Positions 8,477-17,407 of a stretch of 64,000 bases of DNA are shown in pieces. The stretch comes from DUPU01 sp050952465. Its GTDB lineage: Bacteria > Bacillota > Dehalobacteriia > Dehalobacteriales > Dehalobacteriaceae. The notes below the pieces were generated by a model, which searched no databases, was not told the DNA's origin, and worked only from the letters and a program-made list of their open reading frames with translations. Each line of letters opens with the position of its first letter. Position 1 is the stretch's first letter. Location: contig JBMNKZ010000005.1 in NCBI GenBank assembly GCA_050952465.1, positions 186,001 through 250,000 of the forward strand. Direction: 5' to 3'. The position numbers and the translations under genes were made by a program.

Positions 8477-8956
8477 ATGTCAGGTTGTTGTCAGGAAAGG
8501 ATTTTGGACACAGAACAGTTGGATGCCCTGCTTAAACCTTATCAAGGCCAGTCGTCCGCTCTCATCGAGGTCTTGCATCAGGTACAGGATCTAATCGGTT
8601 ATCTGCCCAGAGGGGTCCAGCTGAAGATTGCCGATACCCTTGGCGTATCCCTTAGCGAAGTTTACAGTGTGGTTTCCTTTTACTCCCGTTTTACCACAAA
8701 ACCTCAGGGGAAACACAAGGTATGCATGTGCAAGGGGACGGCTTGTTATGTCAAAGGGTCACCGGAAATTCTGGACCGCTTTGAAAAGGAATTAGGTATT
8801 GAGTCCGGCGATACTACCAACGATGGTAAATATTCGTTGGAAGTTGTCCGGTGTCTTGGTGCCTGCGGGTTAGGACCGGTAATGACGGTAGACGGCAATG
8901 TCCATGGACTGTTAAAGCCGGATAAAGCAATTTCTGTCTTAAAGAAATATAAATAA
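8477..8956 (+). CDS. hndA: NADP/NAD-reducing hydrogenase subunit HndA (NuoE-like, 2Fe-2S)
   Basis: The 159-residue thioredoxin-fold 2Fe-2S subunit has cysteines in CMCKGTACYVKG and CLGACG. It carries electrons next to the NuoF-like subunit. Its order with the next three genes (NuoE, small 2Fe-2S protein, NuoF, [FeFe]-hydrogenase) is that of HndABCD of Desulfovibrio and of multimeric bifurcating hydrogenases in Clostridia. ATG follows AAAAGGAAGTG. It is the first gene after the sigma-54 promoter. Confidence 0.88.
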   Translation: MSGCCQERILDTEQLDALLKPYQGQSSALIEVLHQVQDLIGYLPRGVQLKIADTLGVSLSEVYSVVSFYSRFTTKPQGKHKVCMCKGTACYVKGSPEILDRFEKELGIESGDTTNDGKYSLEVVRCLGACGLGPVMTVDGNVHGLLKPDKAISVLKKYK

Positions 8957-8976
8957 ATCTTGAAAGGGGTGTTTAT

Positions 8977-9336
8977 GTGAGTAAAGTGAAATCAATTCAA
9001 GATTTAGAAGAAATCAAGAATTCTACCCTGGAAAAAATGGAAAAAAGTACTCGAAAAAAAGTCATTGTAGGGATGGGAACCTGCGGCATCTCTGCCGGAG
9101 CAGATGAAGTGATGCAGGCCATTAAAGATGAGATCGAAAAGCGTCATTTAACTGATGTTGATGTTTCTCCCACAGGTTGTATCGGATTATGTGTGCAGGA
9201 ACCTTTAGTGGAGGTAATGATTCCGGGCAAAGAAAAAGTAGTCTTCTGCCAGATGGATGCCGCTAAAGGAAGGCAGATTGTGGAGCAGTATCTGGTTAAC
9301 GGTATTGTCAATAGAGACTGGGTGGTTAATTTATAA
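8977..9336 (+). CDS. hndB: Hydrogenase subunit HndB, small 2Fe-2S ferredoxin-fold protein
   Basis: The 119-residue protein has a thioredoxin-like 2Fe-2S domain with cysteines at GTCGISAGA (about 43-48) and CIGLC (about 68-72), as in HndB and the N-terminal domain of larger NuoF/HydB proteins. It probably relays electrons between NuoE/NuoF and HydA. The start is GTG after GAAAGGGG, 20 bp after hndA. A separate gene for this domain explains why the following NuoF-like protein lacks it. Confidence 0.82.
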   Translation: MSKVKSIQDLEEIKNSTLEKMEKSTRKKVIVGMGTCGISAGADEVMQAIKDEIEKRHLTDVDVSPTGCIGLCVQEPLVEVMIPGKEKVVFCQMDAAKGRQIVEQYLVNGIVNRDWVVNL

Positions 9337-9381
9337 ATTTTTAATTATTGGAAAACCGGAGCTAAGGGAGAGTGAGTATTA

Positions 9382-12111
9382 GTGACTCAATTAAATTCAT
9401 TATTAAAAAATCAAAAAAGAATTGCCCTGGCAAACTGTGGTTTGATTAATCCTGAATCTATTGAAGAATACATCGCCTGCAATGGGTACTTTGCCCTGGA
9501 AAAAGTACTTAACGGCATGAAACCGCAGGAAGTCATAGATGAAGTTAAAAAATCAGGATTAAGGGGTCGCGGGGGAGGGGGATTTCCCACCGGATTGAAA
9601 TGGGAGTTTGCCGCCAAGTCTCCTGGGGATATTAAATACATTATTTGTAACGGAGATGAAGGTGATCCTGGGGCATTTATGGACAGAAGCATTTTAGAGG
9701 GGGATCCTCATGCAGTTATTGAAGGCATGGTTATTGCCGGGTATGCTATCGGTGCCTCTAAAGGCTATGTCTATGCTCGGGCCGAATATCCCCTGGCTGT
9801 GGCTAGACTAAAAAAGGCCATCAAAGATGCCAAAGAAATGGGCCTTTTAGGGGATAATTTGTTCCAGTCGGGTTTTAGCTTCGATTTAGAAATCCGATTG
9901 GGGGCAGGTGCTTTTGTCTGTGGGGAGGAAACTGCACTGATTGCCTCCATTGAAGGAAAACGAGGTGAGCCCAGGCCTAAACCGCCGTTTCCCGCCCAAT
10001 CCGGATTATTTGGAAAACCCACTATTATCAACAACGTGGAAACACTAGCCAACGTGCCGGCTATTATCAGGAACGGTTGGGAGTGGTTCAGCTCCATCGG
10101 CACGGAAAAGAGCAAAGGGACAAAAGTATTTGCTTTGGCGGGTAAAATTGTTAATAACGGTCTGATTGAAGTACCCATGGGCACCAACTTGGGTGAAGTT
10201 ATCTTTGATATAGGCGGCGGAGTTCCCGGCGGTAAAAAATTTAAGGCGGCCCAGACCGGAGGCCCCTCCGGAGGATGTATTCCCGCCCAGCATTTAAATG
10301 TGCCCATTGACTATGAGTCCCTGACGGAGCTGGGTACCATTATGGGTTCCGGGGGATTAATCATTATGGATGAAGATACTTGTATGGTTGACCTGGCTAA
10401 GTTTTTCCTGGACTTTATTAAAGATGAATCTTGCGGAAAATGTACCGCTTGCCGGAGCGGCACAGCGCGCATGCTGGAGATTCTCGACCGGATCACCAAG
10501 GGGGAAGGTCAGGATAGCGATATTGAGTTATTAGAAGAATTAGGACAAAGTATTAAGGATTCTGCTTTATGTGGTCTGGGACAAAGTGCGCCGAATCCGG
10601 TCTTGAGTACTATTCGTTATTTCAGACAGGAATATGAAGAACATATTAAGGACAAATACTGTCGGGCTTCCGTTTGTGCCACCATGTTCCATTCCTCCTG
10701 CCACAACAGCTGTCCTGCAGGTATAGATATCCCCATTTATGTGGACTTGATCAGGCAGCGTAAATATCTGGACGCTTACCGGTTTATTAAGAGGGATAAT
10801 CCTCTTCCCTTAATCTGCGGTCGTGTCTGTCATCATCCCTGTGAAAGCAAATGTAACCGGGGTAAAATTGATGATCCCATATCCATTAGGAATCTGAAGC
10901 GTTTTGCTGCGGATTATGCCTTTGAAAACGGACCGTTGGAAGAAACCGTCCCGGTAATTAAGAAGGATGTAAAAGTAGCCGTTGTCGGTTCCGGACCAGC
11001 GGGACTTACCTGCGCTTATTATCTTGCCAAAAAAGGATATAAGGTCACGATCTTTGAAGAACAGCCCATCGCCGGAGGGATGCTGGCATCGGTGATTCCC
11101 GAATACCGGCTGCCGAAAGCGAGACTCCAAGCAGAAATTGACACCATTAAAGCGACCGGAGTAGAAATTAGAACCAACTGCGGGGTCGGGGTGGATAAAG
11201 ATATTACCTTGGAGAGATTAAAAAAAGATGGCTACCAGGCAATCTTTCTTGCCGTTGGTACTCAATTGGAGTTGAAACTGAATCAGCCTGGTGAAGACCT
11301 GGATGGTGTGGTTTCCGGCATCACCTTTTTAACGAATATCAACCTGGGGCCGGTGCCGAATCTTACCGGAAAAACCGTAGCCGTGATCGGCGGAGGAAAT
11401 GTTGCCATTGATGCTGCCCGTTGTGCGGCGCGGGTTGGAGCCAAAGATGTTCATATTATCTACCGCCGCACTAAAGAAGATATGCCGGCCATGAGAGAAG
11501 AGATTCGGGAAGCGGAAAATGAAGGAATCCAAATTCATACTCAGTTAGCTTCTAAGCGAGTTCTGGGGGAAAATGGCAAGGTAACAGCTTTGGAATGTGT
11601 CCGCATGCGCGGTGGCAATTTTGACATGAGCGGGAGGAGAAAAGCAATACCCATTGAGGGTTCAGAGATTATTATGCCCGTTGATATGGTGATTGTGGCT
11701 GTGGGACAGACATTAAAACGCGGTTTTCTCAAAGGAACCGGCGTACAGATTATTGAACCGGGTATGATCGGAGTTACCCCGAAAACTTATCTGACATCAG
11801 TGGAAGGTATCTTCTCTGCCGGCGATTGCATTACCGGCCCAAGTACAGTGGTAGAAGCGATTAAGGGAGGAAAGGAAGCTGCGGCCAATATTGACCGCTA
11901 TCTGGGCGGAGATGGCGACGTGATTCCCAAAATTGTCGTGGAAAGAAAACTCTCTGGGGAAATCATGGAGAAAGAACAGCCCAGATATCCTATTAACGTT
12001 CTTCCCCTTGAGGAACGTTTGAAGGGATTTGCCGAAGTAGAACTTGGATATTCCGAGGAAGAAGCCATAAAAGAAGCTTGTCGCTGCCTGAGATGCGACG
12101 TGAAAAAATAG
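9382..12111 (+). CDS. hndC: NuoF-like hydrogenase subunit fused to a GltD/NfnB-like NAD(P)H flavoprotein
   Basis: This 909-residue protein joins two enzymes. Residues 1-430 are NuoF-like, with LRGRGGGGFPTGLKW and the 4Fe-4S motif ESCGKCTACRSG near 350. Residues about 435-535 have the cysteine-rich helical domain of glutamate synthase small subunits (CHNSCPAGID, CGRVCHHPCESKC). Residues about 535-900 have two dinucleotide-binding sites: GSGPAG near 536 for FAD and GGGNVAIDAA near 669 for NAD(P)H. It ends CRCLRC. Ordinary HndC is about 500 residues with ferredoxin domains at the end, so the fusion adds a second pyridine-nucleotide flavin site and could let the complex couple H2, NADH and NADPH (inference). 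The start is GTG. Confidence 0.88.
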   Translation: MTQLNSLLKNQKRIALANCGLINPESIEEYIACNGYFALEKVLNGMKPQEVIDEVKKSGLRGRGGGGFPTGLKWEFAAKSPGDIKYIICNGDEGDPGAFMDRSILEGDPHAVIEGMVIAGYAIGASKGYVYARAEYPLAVARLKKAIKDAKEMGLLGDNLFQSGFSFDLEIRLGAGAFVCGEETALIASIEGKRGEPRPKPPFPAQSGLFGKPTIINNVETLANVPAIIRNGWEWFSSIGTEKSKGTKVFALAGKIVNNGLIEVPMGTNLGEVIFDIGGGVPGGKKFKAAQTGGPSGGCIPAQHLNVPIDYESLTELGTIMGSGGLIIMDEDTCMVDLAKFFLDFIKDESCGKCTACRSGTARMLEILDRITKGEGQDSDIELLEELGQSIKDSALCGLGQSAPNPVLSTIRYFRQEYEEHIKDKYCRASVCATMFHSSCHNSCPAGIDIPIYVDLIRQRKYLDAYRFIKRDNPLPLICGRVCHHPCESKCNRGKIDDPISIRNLKRFAADYAFENGPLEETVPVIKKDVKVAVVGSGPAGLTCAYYLAKKGYKVTIFEEQPIAGGMLASVIPEYRLPKARLQAEIDTIKATGVEIRTNCGVGVDKDITLERLKKDGYQAIFLAVGTQLELKLNQPGEDLDGVVSGITFLTNINLGPVPNLTGKTVAVIGGGNVAIDAARCAARVGAKDVHIIYRRTKEDMPAMREEIREAENEGIQIHTQLASKRVLGENGKVTALECVRMRGGNFDMSGRRKAIPIEGSEIIMPVDMVIVAVGQTLKRGFLKGTGVQIIEPGMIGVTPKTYLTSVEGIFSAGDCITGPSTVVEAIKGGKEAAANIDRYLGGDGDVIPKIVVERKLSGEIMEKEQPRYPINVLPLEERLKGFAEVELGYSEEEAIKEACRCLRCDVKK

Positions 12112-12147
12112 GCCGGGGAGCGAAAGACATAGTTTAGGAGGGATTAG

Positions 12148-13872
12148 ATGGAGATGGTTACACTGACCATTGATAACCAGAAGGTACAAGTAGAAAAAGG
12201 ACAGACCATTTTAGACGCGGCACAGAAACTGGGCATCAATATCCCTACTCTCTGCCATCTAAAAGGGATAAATGAAATAGGAGCTTGTCGGGTCTGTGTT
12301 GTGGAAGTGGAAGGTATGCGTACCTTAAGTGCTTCCTGTGTCACCCAGGCAACTGAAGGAATGGTTGTCCATACCAATACACCACGGGTGCAAAAGGCAC
12401 GCAAGTTAAATGTAGAACTTCTCTTAGGAGATCATAACTATAATTGTCCTTCGTGCATCCGTAACACCAAATGCGAGTTGCAGGATGTGGCTGAGAGAGT
12501 AGGCCTAAGAGAAATCCGTTTTGATCGCGGGAAAAGCAGGTATCATCAGGATCAATCTACTCCCGCGCTGGTTCGGGATCCGGAAAAATGTATTTTGTGC
12601 CGGCGGTGCGTTAGTGTCTGTGAAAAGGTACAGACCGTACAGGCTATTGTTCCCTTAGAAAGAGGTATGAAGACGGTGATTGGATCCCCTTTTCATGAAG
12701 CACTGGCCGATTCTACCTGCATCCAGTGTGGGCAGTGTGTTTTAGTCTGCCCTACGGGAGCACTTCATGAAAAAGAAAACATTGATGAAGTCTGGGCTGC
12801 TCTCGGTAACCCGAAAAAGCACGTAGTGGTGCAGACTGCCCCTGCCATCCGGGTGGAGATCAGTGAGGAATTCGGAGAAGAACCGGGTAAGGTCAGCACG
12901 GGCAAACTAGTGGCAGCTTTACGCCGGTTAGGTTTTGACAAAGTATTCGATACGGACTTTACGGCAGATCTAACCATTATGGAAGAAGGAAACGAGTTCC
13001 TAAAACGCCTGCAGCAAGGAAAGAACCTGCCTTTAATGACATCCTGCAGTCCGGGGTGGATTAACTTTATTGAAACATTTTATCCTGAACTTTTGCCTAA
13101 TCTTTCAACGTGTAAATCTCCCCAGCAGATGTTTGGTGCTTTGGCAAAGACATTTTACGCCCAAAAAGCCGGTATTAACCCGAAGGATATTGTCTCCGTT
13201 TCAATTATGCCCTGTGTGGCAAAGAAATTTGAAGCACAAAGACCGGAGATGAATGACAGCGGGTGCCGGGATGTAGATTATGTCCTGACCACCCGGGAAT
13301 TGGCCCGCATGATCAAACAAGCAGGCATTTCTTTTGACCGGCTGTCGGAAGAAAATTATGATGATCCTTTGGGTATTTCCACGGGTGCCGGTCTCATCTT
13401 TGGGGCAACAGGCGGTGTGATGGAGGCTGCTTTAAGGACAGTGTATGAAATCGTCACCGGAGAGAAGCTGGAAGACATTAACTTCCGTCATGTGCGGGGA
13501 CTGGACGGCGTCAAAGAGGCAATAATACAGGTAGGGAGCACCCAAGTTAAAGTTGCCGTTGCCCACGGGATATCCAATGCCCGGGTACTCATGGAAAAGG
13601 TGAAATCAGGTGCCGCTGACTATCATTTTATTGAAATCATGTGCTGCCCCGGCGGATGTATTGGCGGCGGCGGACAGCCCATTCCCACTAATACGGAAAT
13701 TCGGGCCAAACGGATGAAGGGAATTTATGAAGGTGACTCTGCCATGACTCTTCGCAAGTCTCATGAAAACCCGGCCGTACAAGCTCTTTACCAAGAATTT
13801 TTAGGTGTACCCTTGGGAGATAAATCTCATCATTTGCTGCATACCAGTTATACACCTAGGAAAAAATCATAA
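12148..13872 (+). CDS. hndD: [FeFe]-hydrogenase catalytic subunit (group A)
   Basis: HydA/HndD makes or uses H2 at the H-cluster. This 574-residue protein has a 2Fe-2S domain (1-75), a His-Cys3 cluster region (about 95-110), two 4Fe-4S motifs (CILCRRCVSVC and CIQCGQCVLVC), then the H-domain: L1 TSCSPGW near 298, L2 MPCVAKKFE near 353, and L3 MCCPGGCIGGGGQP near 500. All cluster ligands are present; serine in L1 in place of the second cysteine is typical of multimeric NAD(P)-linked enzymes. ATG follows AGGAGGG. Maturases HydEFG are not in the window. Confidence 0.94.
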   Translation: MEMVTLTIDNQKVQVEKGQTILDAAQKLGINIPTLCHLKGINEIGACRVCVVEVEGMRTLSASCVTQATEGMVVHTNTPRVQKARKLNVELLLGDHNYNCPSCIRNTKCELQDVAERVGLREIRFDRGKSRYHQDQSTPALVRDPEKCILCRRCVSVCEKVQTVQAIVPLERGMKTVIGSPFHEALADSTCIQCGQCVLVCPTGALHEKENIDEVWAALGNPKKHVVVQTAPAIRVEISEEFGEEPGKVSTGKLVAALRRLGFDKVFDTDFTADLTIMEEGNEFLKRLQQGKNLPLMTSCSPGWINFIETFYPELLPNLSTCKSPQQMFGALAKTFYAQKAGINPKDIVSVSIMPCVAKKFEAQRPEMNDSGCRDVDYVLTTRELARMIKQAGISFDRLSEENYDDPLGISTGAGLIFGATGGVMEAALRTVYEIVTGEKLEDINFRHVRGLDGVKEAIIQVGSTQVKVAVAHGISNARVLMEKVKSGAADYHFIEIMCCPGGCIGGGGQPIPTNTEIRAKRMKGIYEGDSAMTLRKSHENPAVQALYQEFLGVPLGDKSHHLLHTSYTPRKKS

Positions 13873-13972
13873 TTTAGCATTAATAAAACAACATGGGGCT
13901 GTTGAATAATATGGTTTAAAAATGGTTGAACGTCGTTTCCTATAAGATTTTAGACTAACCTTTTTAGAATAA

Positions 13973-14008
13973 ATCGGGCGATTCATGGATCGCCCGATGT
14001 TTTATTTT
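13973..14008 (+). terminator. Terminator of the hydrogenase operon
   Basis: A perfect 10-bp stem ATCGGGCGAT / ATCGCCCGAT with a 6-nt loop is followed by GTTTTATTTTTG. It separates hndD from the convergent regulator gene. Confidence 0.85.
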
Positions 14009-16239
14009 TGCTGAATATTGTCTAGGGAAATGTTTAATTTTTTTATGATTTCATTTAAAGTACTTCGTCCAATGCCTAATTGCCGAGCTGCCTGAGCTTG
14101 AACCCCATTAGCTTGTTCTAGGGCTTTGGTGATCAACAATTTTTTATAATTATCAATGGATTTATGGTAACTAACCAGTCCTACATCGCTTAAGAGGAAG
14201 TCATTGCGGTGCTCGTTAATAATTGAAGGCGGAAGGTCATCTATTTTTAATTCGGTGCCTTCACAAAGGATTACTGCTCTTTCAATGGCATTTTCAAGTT
14301 CTCGGACGTTTCCCGGCCAGGGAGCCTCAACTAAGTTGGTCATGGCTTCTTTGCACACGGTAAAAACATGTTTGCCATGCTTTTTATTAAACTTATCTAG
14401 AAAATGTTTAACTAAAATGGGGATATCTTCTTTTCTTTCTCTTAGATCAGGTAGGTTAATGGTGACCACGTTCAATCGATAATATAAATCTTCTCGGAAT
14501 TTTTTTTCGGCGATTAGTTCCTCGAGATTTTGGTTGGTAGCGGCAATAATTCGCACATCACATTTTCTGGTAACTGTTTCTCCAATTCTTAAAAACTCTC
14601 CGTCCTGCAGTACCCTAAGCAATTTCACCTGCAGGTGGGGGCTTAAATCTCCAATTTCGTCTAAAAATAGGGTACCTCCATTTGCTTCATCAAATAAACC
14701 TTTTTTCTCACTTATCGCCCCGGTAAAGGCTCCTTTGGTGTGGCCAAAGAGCTCGCTTTCCAATAAGCTTTCCGGTAAGGCGGCGCAATTAATACTGACA
14801 AAATTGTTTTTCTTACGCGGCCCCTTTTGGTACAAGGCAATGGCTACCAATTCCTTACCGGTACCGCTTTTCCCTCTGATCAGAACGGTGCTGTCGGTAG
14901 GGGCAACTTTTTTAATAATTTCATATATTTTTTGCATTTTGGCAGAATTACCGATCATATTTCCAATTCCTTCGGAACTGGTTAGTTGTCTCCTTAAATG
15001 ATTATTATGAGACTCTAAGTTAGCAATCAAAAAAGGGAGGCACATTTTATTTTCCGCTAGCCCTTGAACCACAGCCACGGCTTTTTCTCGGCAGCTCTTG
15101 TAGCCACAGGCTCCACAATTTAACTCATCTTCAGGAGCGAACTTGCCCAACTCCGTTAATACTGCCCTGATTTGGGCTTTAGTAGGCTCAACCCGTTTTA
15201 TGTTGCGGTTTCGAAAACTTCTTTCCAGGTTAAGTCCAGCGGGAAATGTTATATCCATTGGCTCTCTGACATCTTCTTTTGTATACTTGGCCACTAATTT
15301 TTGCCGCTCCAGCTTATTTAAATTGGATATTAACATTGGACCGTTAATACATCCGTCGCAAAACAACATATCGACAAATTTAATGGAATCATTTGATTGA
15401 TTGATGTTTTTGATAAAATTCAAACAGTTATCTTGACCTTCAATTTTAATGAATTCATAATCCAGCGGATCCAGGTTAATACCTGCACTTCTTAAGAGGC
15501 CGCCGGCAACCGGATAAAGTCGCCCCAGCCCTGCCGGCGGACTGTCCCATTCACTGGGGGGGAGCTTATTAACATCTATTTTAGAATTTTGCAAAAGTTG
15601 ATTTAATTCTTGATATGTTAAAACAGCATCAATGGCACCTACAACCATGCCATCCTCTGCCTCGTCTTTTTTCGCCACACAGGGACCGATGAATACTACT
15701 CGGCATTTATCTCCGTAAAGTATTTTCAAATATTTGCCTAAGGCAATCATCGGGGAAACAATGGGAACGAGAAAAGGAATTAATTCGGGATGATGTTTTT
15801 CCACCAGGTTAATCAAGGCGGGGCAAGGGGTGGATATATAATGCCTTTTTTCCTTAGCGCCAAGAATTTTGTTTTTGTATTCTTCGGTTACTAACTGTGC
15901 CCCAAAAGCAACTTCCCACACTTCAGTGAAACCCAGCCTTTTAATAGCGCTAATAATCTGCCCGGGGTGATAATTGGGGTACTGAGCTACAAAGGAAGGG
16001 GCTAAACAAGCAACAGGTTTTTCGGTATTGAGGGCATGTTGGGTTTTTTCTATGCCACTCAAAATAATTTTGGCATTTTGGGAGCATACTTCTATACAAT
16101 GACCGCATCCAATACATAAATCGGACACTACTGTCGCTTGACTGTCTTCTACCTTAATAGCCTTCGCAGGGCAATGGCGAATACAGGCATAGCAGCCTTT
16201 ACATAAATCTTTAATCGTTGATACCACATTGATTGTCAT
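14002..16239 (-). CDS. Sigma-54-dependent activator with ferredoxin and hydrogenase-like sensor domains
   Basis: A 745-residue fusion. N-terminal 2x4Fe-4S ferredoxin (CKGCYACIRHC, CIGCGHCIEVC; about 10-50); a [FeFe]-hydrogenase large-subunit-like domain (about 75-360) keeping a cysteine in each H-cluster loop (TPCPAL, GPCVAKKDEA, FCDGCINGP); a 4Fe-4S module CGACGYKSC (about 375-410); AAA+ domain with Walker A GKSGTGKE and sigma-54 contact loop GAFTGA (about 430-660); Fis-type HTH at the end. It should sense H2 or redox state and open sigma-54 promoters. The 8381-8396 promoter of the adjacent hydrogenase operon is the natural target. ATG at 16239 follows GGGGGTGGAG; a longer TTG start at 16260 is less likely. 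Confidence 0.88.
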   Translation of the reverse strand: MTINVVSTIKDLCKGCYACIRHCPAKAIKVEDSQATVVSDLCIGCGHCIEVCSQNAKIILSGIEKTQHALNTEKPVACLAPSFVAQYPNYHPGQIISAIKRLGFTEVWEVAFGAQLVTEEYKNKILGAKEKRHYISTPCPALINLVEKHHPELIPFLVPIVSPMIALGKYLKILYGDKCRVVFIGPCVAKKDEAEDGMVVGAIDAVLTYQELNQLLQNSKIDVNKLPPSEWDSPPAGLGRLYPVAGGLLRSAGINLDPLDYEFIKIEGQDNCLNFIKNINQSNDSIKFVDMLFCDGCINGPMLISNLNKLERQKLVAKYTKEDVREPMDITFPAGLNLERSFRNRNIKRVEPTKAQIRAVLTELGKFAPEDELNCGACGYKSCREKAVAVVQGLAENKMCLPFLIANLESHNNHLRRQLTSSEGIGNMIGNSAKMQKIYEIIKKVAPTDSTVLIRGKSGTGKELVAIALYQKGPRKKNNFVSINCAALPESLLESELFGHTKGAFTGAISEKKGLFDEANGGTLFLDEIGDLSPHLQVKLLRVLQDGEFLRIGETVTRKCDVRIIAATNQNLEELIAEKKFREDLYYRLNVVTINLPDLRERKEDIPILVKHFLDKFNKKHGKHVFTVCKEAMTNLVEAPWPGNVRELENAIERAVILCEGTELKIDDLPPSIINEHRNDFLLSDVGLVSYHKSIDNYKKLLITKALEQANGVQAQAARQLGIGRSTLNEIIKKLNISLDNIQQK

Positions 16240-16718
16240 TGTTCTCCACCCCCAAAACAAAAATTGAAAATTTTGTTATTTATATTATATATTGTAACAT
16301 TGTCAAGGTATTAAAGGCAAGGAAATTGTGATAAATTACACAAACAATCTAAGATTTGTTCTAATTTACGAATGAGTACAAAAAACCGAATTTATCCGGA
16401 AACCCGGCCGGCTCAATATCCGAACAATTATTAACAGGATATGTACGTATTTTTGAACACCGACAGGATGAGTAGGATAATTAGAAAACAAGGGGGATAG
16501 GGCTTTTAATATTTTAACTTTTGGCATGGTAATTGCTATTATATTTAGCAAAGACAGAAAATTAATAAAGTAAAGTGTAGTGCCTATAATAAAAAGACAA
16601 AATATTAGTGAAAATAAAAAAAATATTAAACATAAATTAGGGTATAATGTATCTATGCTGAAGTAATTTTCCAGAATAAAAAACACACTATTTCTTCAGC
16701 AGTTTTATTAACTAAAAA
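16240..16718. other. AT-rich intergenic region
   Basis: About 480 bp upstream of the regulator gene and of the small-ORF array. A 106-codon minus-strand frame (16366-16686) is hydrophobic because the DNA is AT-rich, lacks a convincing ribosome binding site and matches nothing I know, so I do not call it. I see no RNA gene. Confidence 0.5.
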
Positions 16719-16775
16719 TAGTGAAAAATTTAACAAGGTATAAAAATATAATATATAATTTTGGAGGTAATTTCT

Positions 16776-16886
16776 ATGACCATAGTCAAGGCAATAAAGA
16801 ATAAAAATAATACCAAATTGGAGATGGAATATAATCTGATGATGTTAAAGAACAATTACGGAATTCAAACCAATCTACTGAAATAA
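16776..16886 (+). CDS. Small paralogous peptide 1 (36 aa), unknown
   Basis: The peptide of 36 residues begins MTIVKAIKNKNNTKLEMEY and ends MMLKNNYGIQTNLLK. ATG is 9 bases after GGAGGT. It shares the C-terminal motif LExEYNLxMLKNNYGI..NLL with the two ORFs that follow. No signal peptide or cysteine is seen. Conservation of start, ribosome binding site and peptide between copies argues that it is translated. Function is unknown; a precursor peptide, a small regulator or a toxin-like peptide are all possible. Confidence 0.6.
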   Translation: MTIVKAIKNKNNTKLEMEYNLMMLKNNYGIQTNLLK

Positions 16887-16958
16887 GGGTATTTATGTTA
16901 ACTAAAGAAGTGAAATATTTAACAAACTAAAAAAATAAAAAACTCGGAGGTGTTTCAA

Positions 16959-17141
16959 ATGGCAAGTACCCCGGTGAAGGCAAGGAGGAATGAACAAAAC
17001 ACCCAGTTGGAAAAGGAATATAATCTGACCAGTACACCAATAAAGGCGAGAATAAATGGAAATCAAACAAAATTGGAAAAGGAATATAATCTGGAAATGT
17101 TAAAGAACAATTATGGAATCCGGAACAATCTGCTGGTTTAA
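16959..17141 (+). CDS. Small paralogous peptide 2 (60 aa) with internal duplication, unknown
   Basis: Here the N-terminal segment is doubled: STPVKARRNEQNTQLEKEY and then STPIKARINGNQTKLEKEY, followed by the shared tail EMLKNNYGIRNNLLV. ATG follows GGAGGTGTTTCAA. The internal repeat shows the coding unit itself duplicates in 22-residue steps. The basic KARRN block and acidic LEKE block repeat in each unit. No homologue is known to me. Confidence 0.65.
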   Translation: MASTPVKARRNEQNTQLEKEYNLTSTPIKARINGNQTKLEKEYNLEMLKNNYGIRNNLLV

Positions 17142-17200
17142 AAAGTATATGTTAGTTATAAAAGTGAAATGTTTAACAATTTAAAAATGGAGGTGTTTAA

Positions 17201-17317
17201 ATGACTAAAATCCCGGTAAAGGCGAGAAGAAATGAAAACTACACTAAATTGGAAAAGGAATTTAATCTGATGATGTTGAAGAATAATTACGGAGTTCGGA
17301 ACAACCTGCTGGTTTAA
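17201..17317 (+). CDS. Small paralogous peptide 3 (38 aa), unknown
   Basis: It is MTKIPVKARRNENYTKLEK followed by the family tail MMLKNNYGVRNNLLV, 38 residues. ATG follows GGAGGTGTTTAA and lies 21 bp after an 18-bp Rex-like box. Differences from copy 2 are mostly conservative (I/V, Y/F), the pattern expected of selection on the peptide. A fourth box and a terminator follow, closing the array. Confidence 0.65.
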   Translation: MTKIPVKARRNENYTKLEKEFNLMMLKNNYGVRNNLLV

Positions 17318-17359
17318 GAAGTATATGTTAGCTATAAAAGTGAAATATTTAACAAGTGG

Positions 17360-17407
17360 TTAAAGCCTTTTGAACTTTTTGGGACAAGAGGCTTTAATCT
17401 TTTTTAT
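17360..17407 (+). terminator. Terminator closing the small-ORF array
   Basis: TTAAAGCCTTTT pairs with AAGAGGCTTTAA (17386-17397) and is followed by TCTTTTTTATTTC. Confidence 0.7.

Larger units (their letters stand above)
16719..17355 (+). repeat. Tandem array of a small-ORF module with repeated intergenic boxes
   Basis: Three paralogous tiny ORFs, each behind a GGAGGT ribosome binding site, alternate with four copies of an 18-bp box at 16719-16736, 16908-16925, 17162-17179 and 17338-17355, each within a larger conserved stretch of GTTA-n-TATAAAAGTGAAAT type. The unit has clearly been multiplied by tandem duplication. The boxes read AAGTGAA-N4-TTAACAA (first copy TAGTGAA), close to the Rex operator TTGTGAA-N4-TTMACAA. 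Confidence 0.75.

Noticed and set aside
9771..10307. Long minus-strand frames inside the NuoF-GltD gene
   Set aside because: They lie opposite a clearly conserved coding sequence, have proline/serine-rich composition and no ribosome binding site.
16366..16686. 106-codon hydrophobic frame
   Set aside because: AT-rich DNA gives hydrophobic codons by chance; weak start and no related family known to me.
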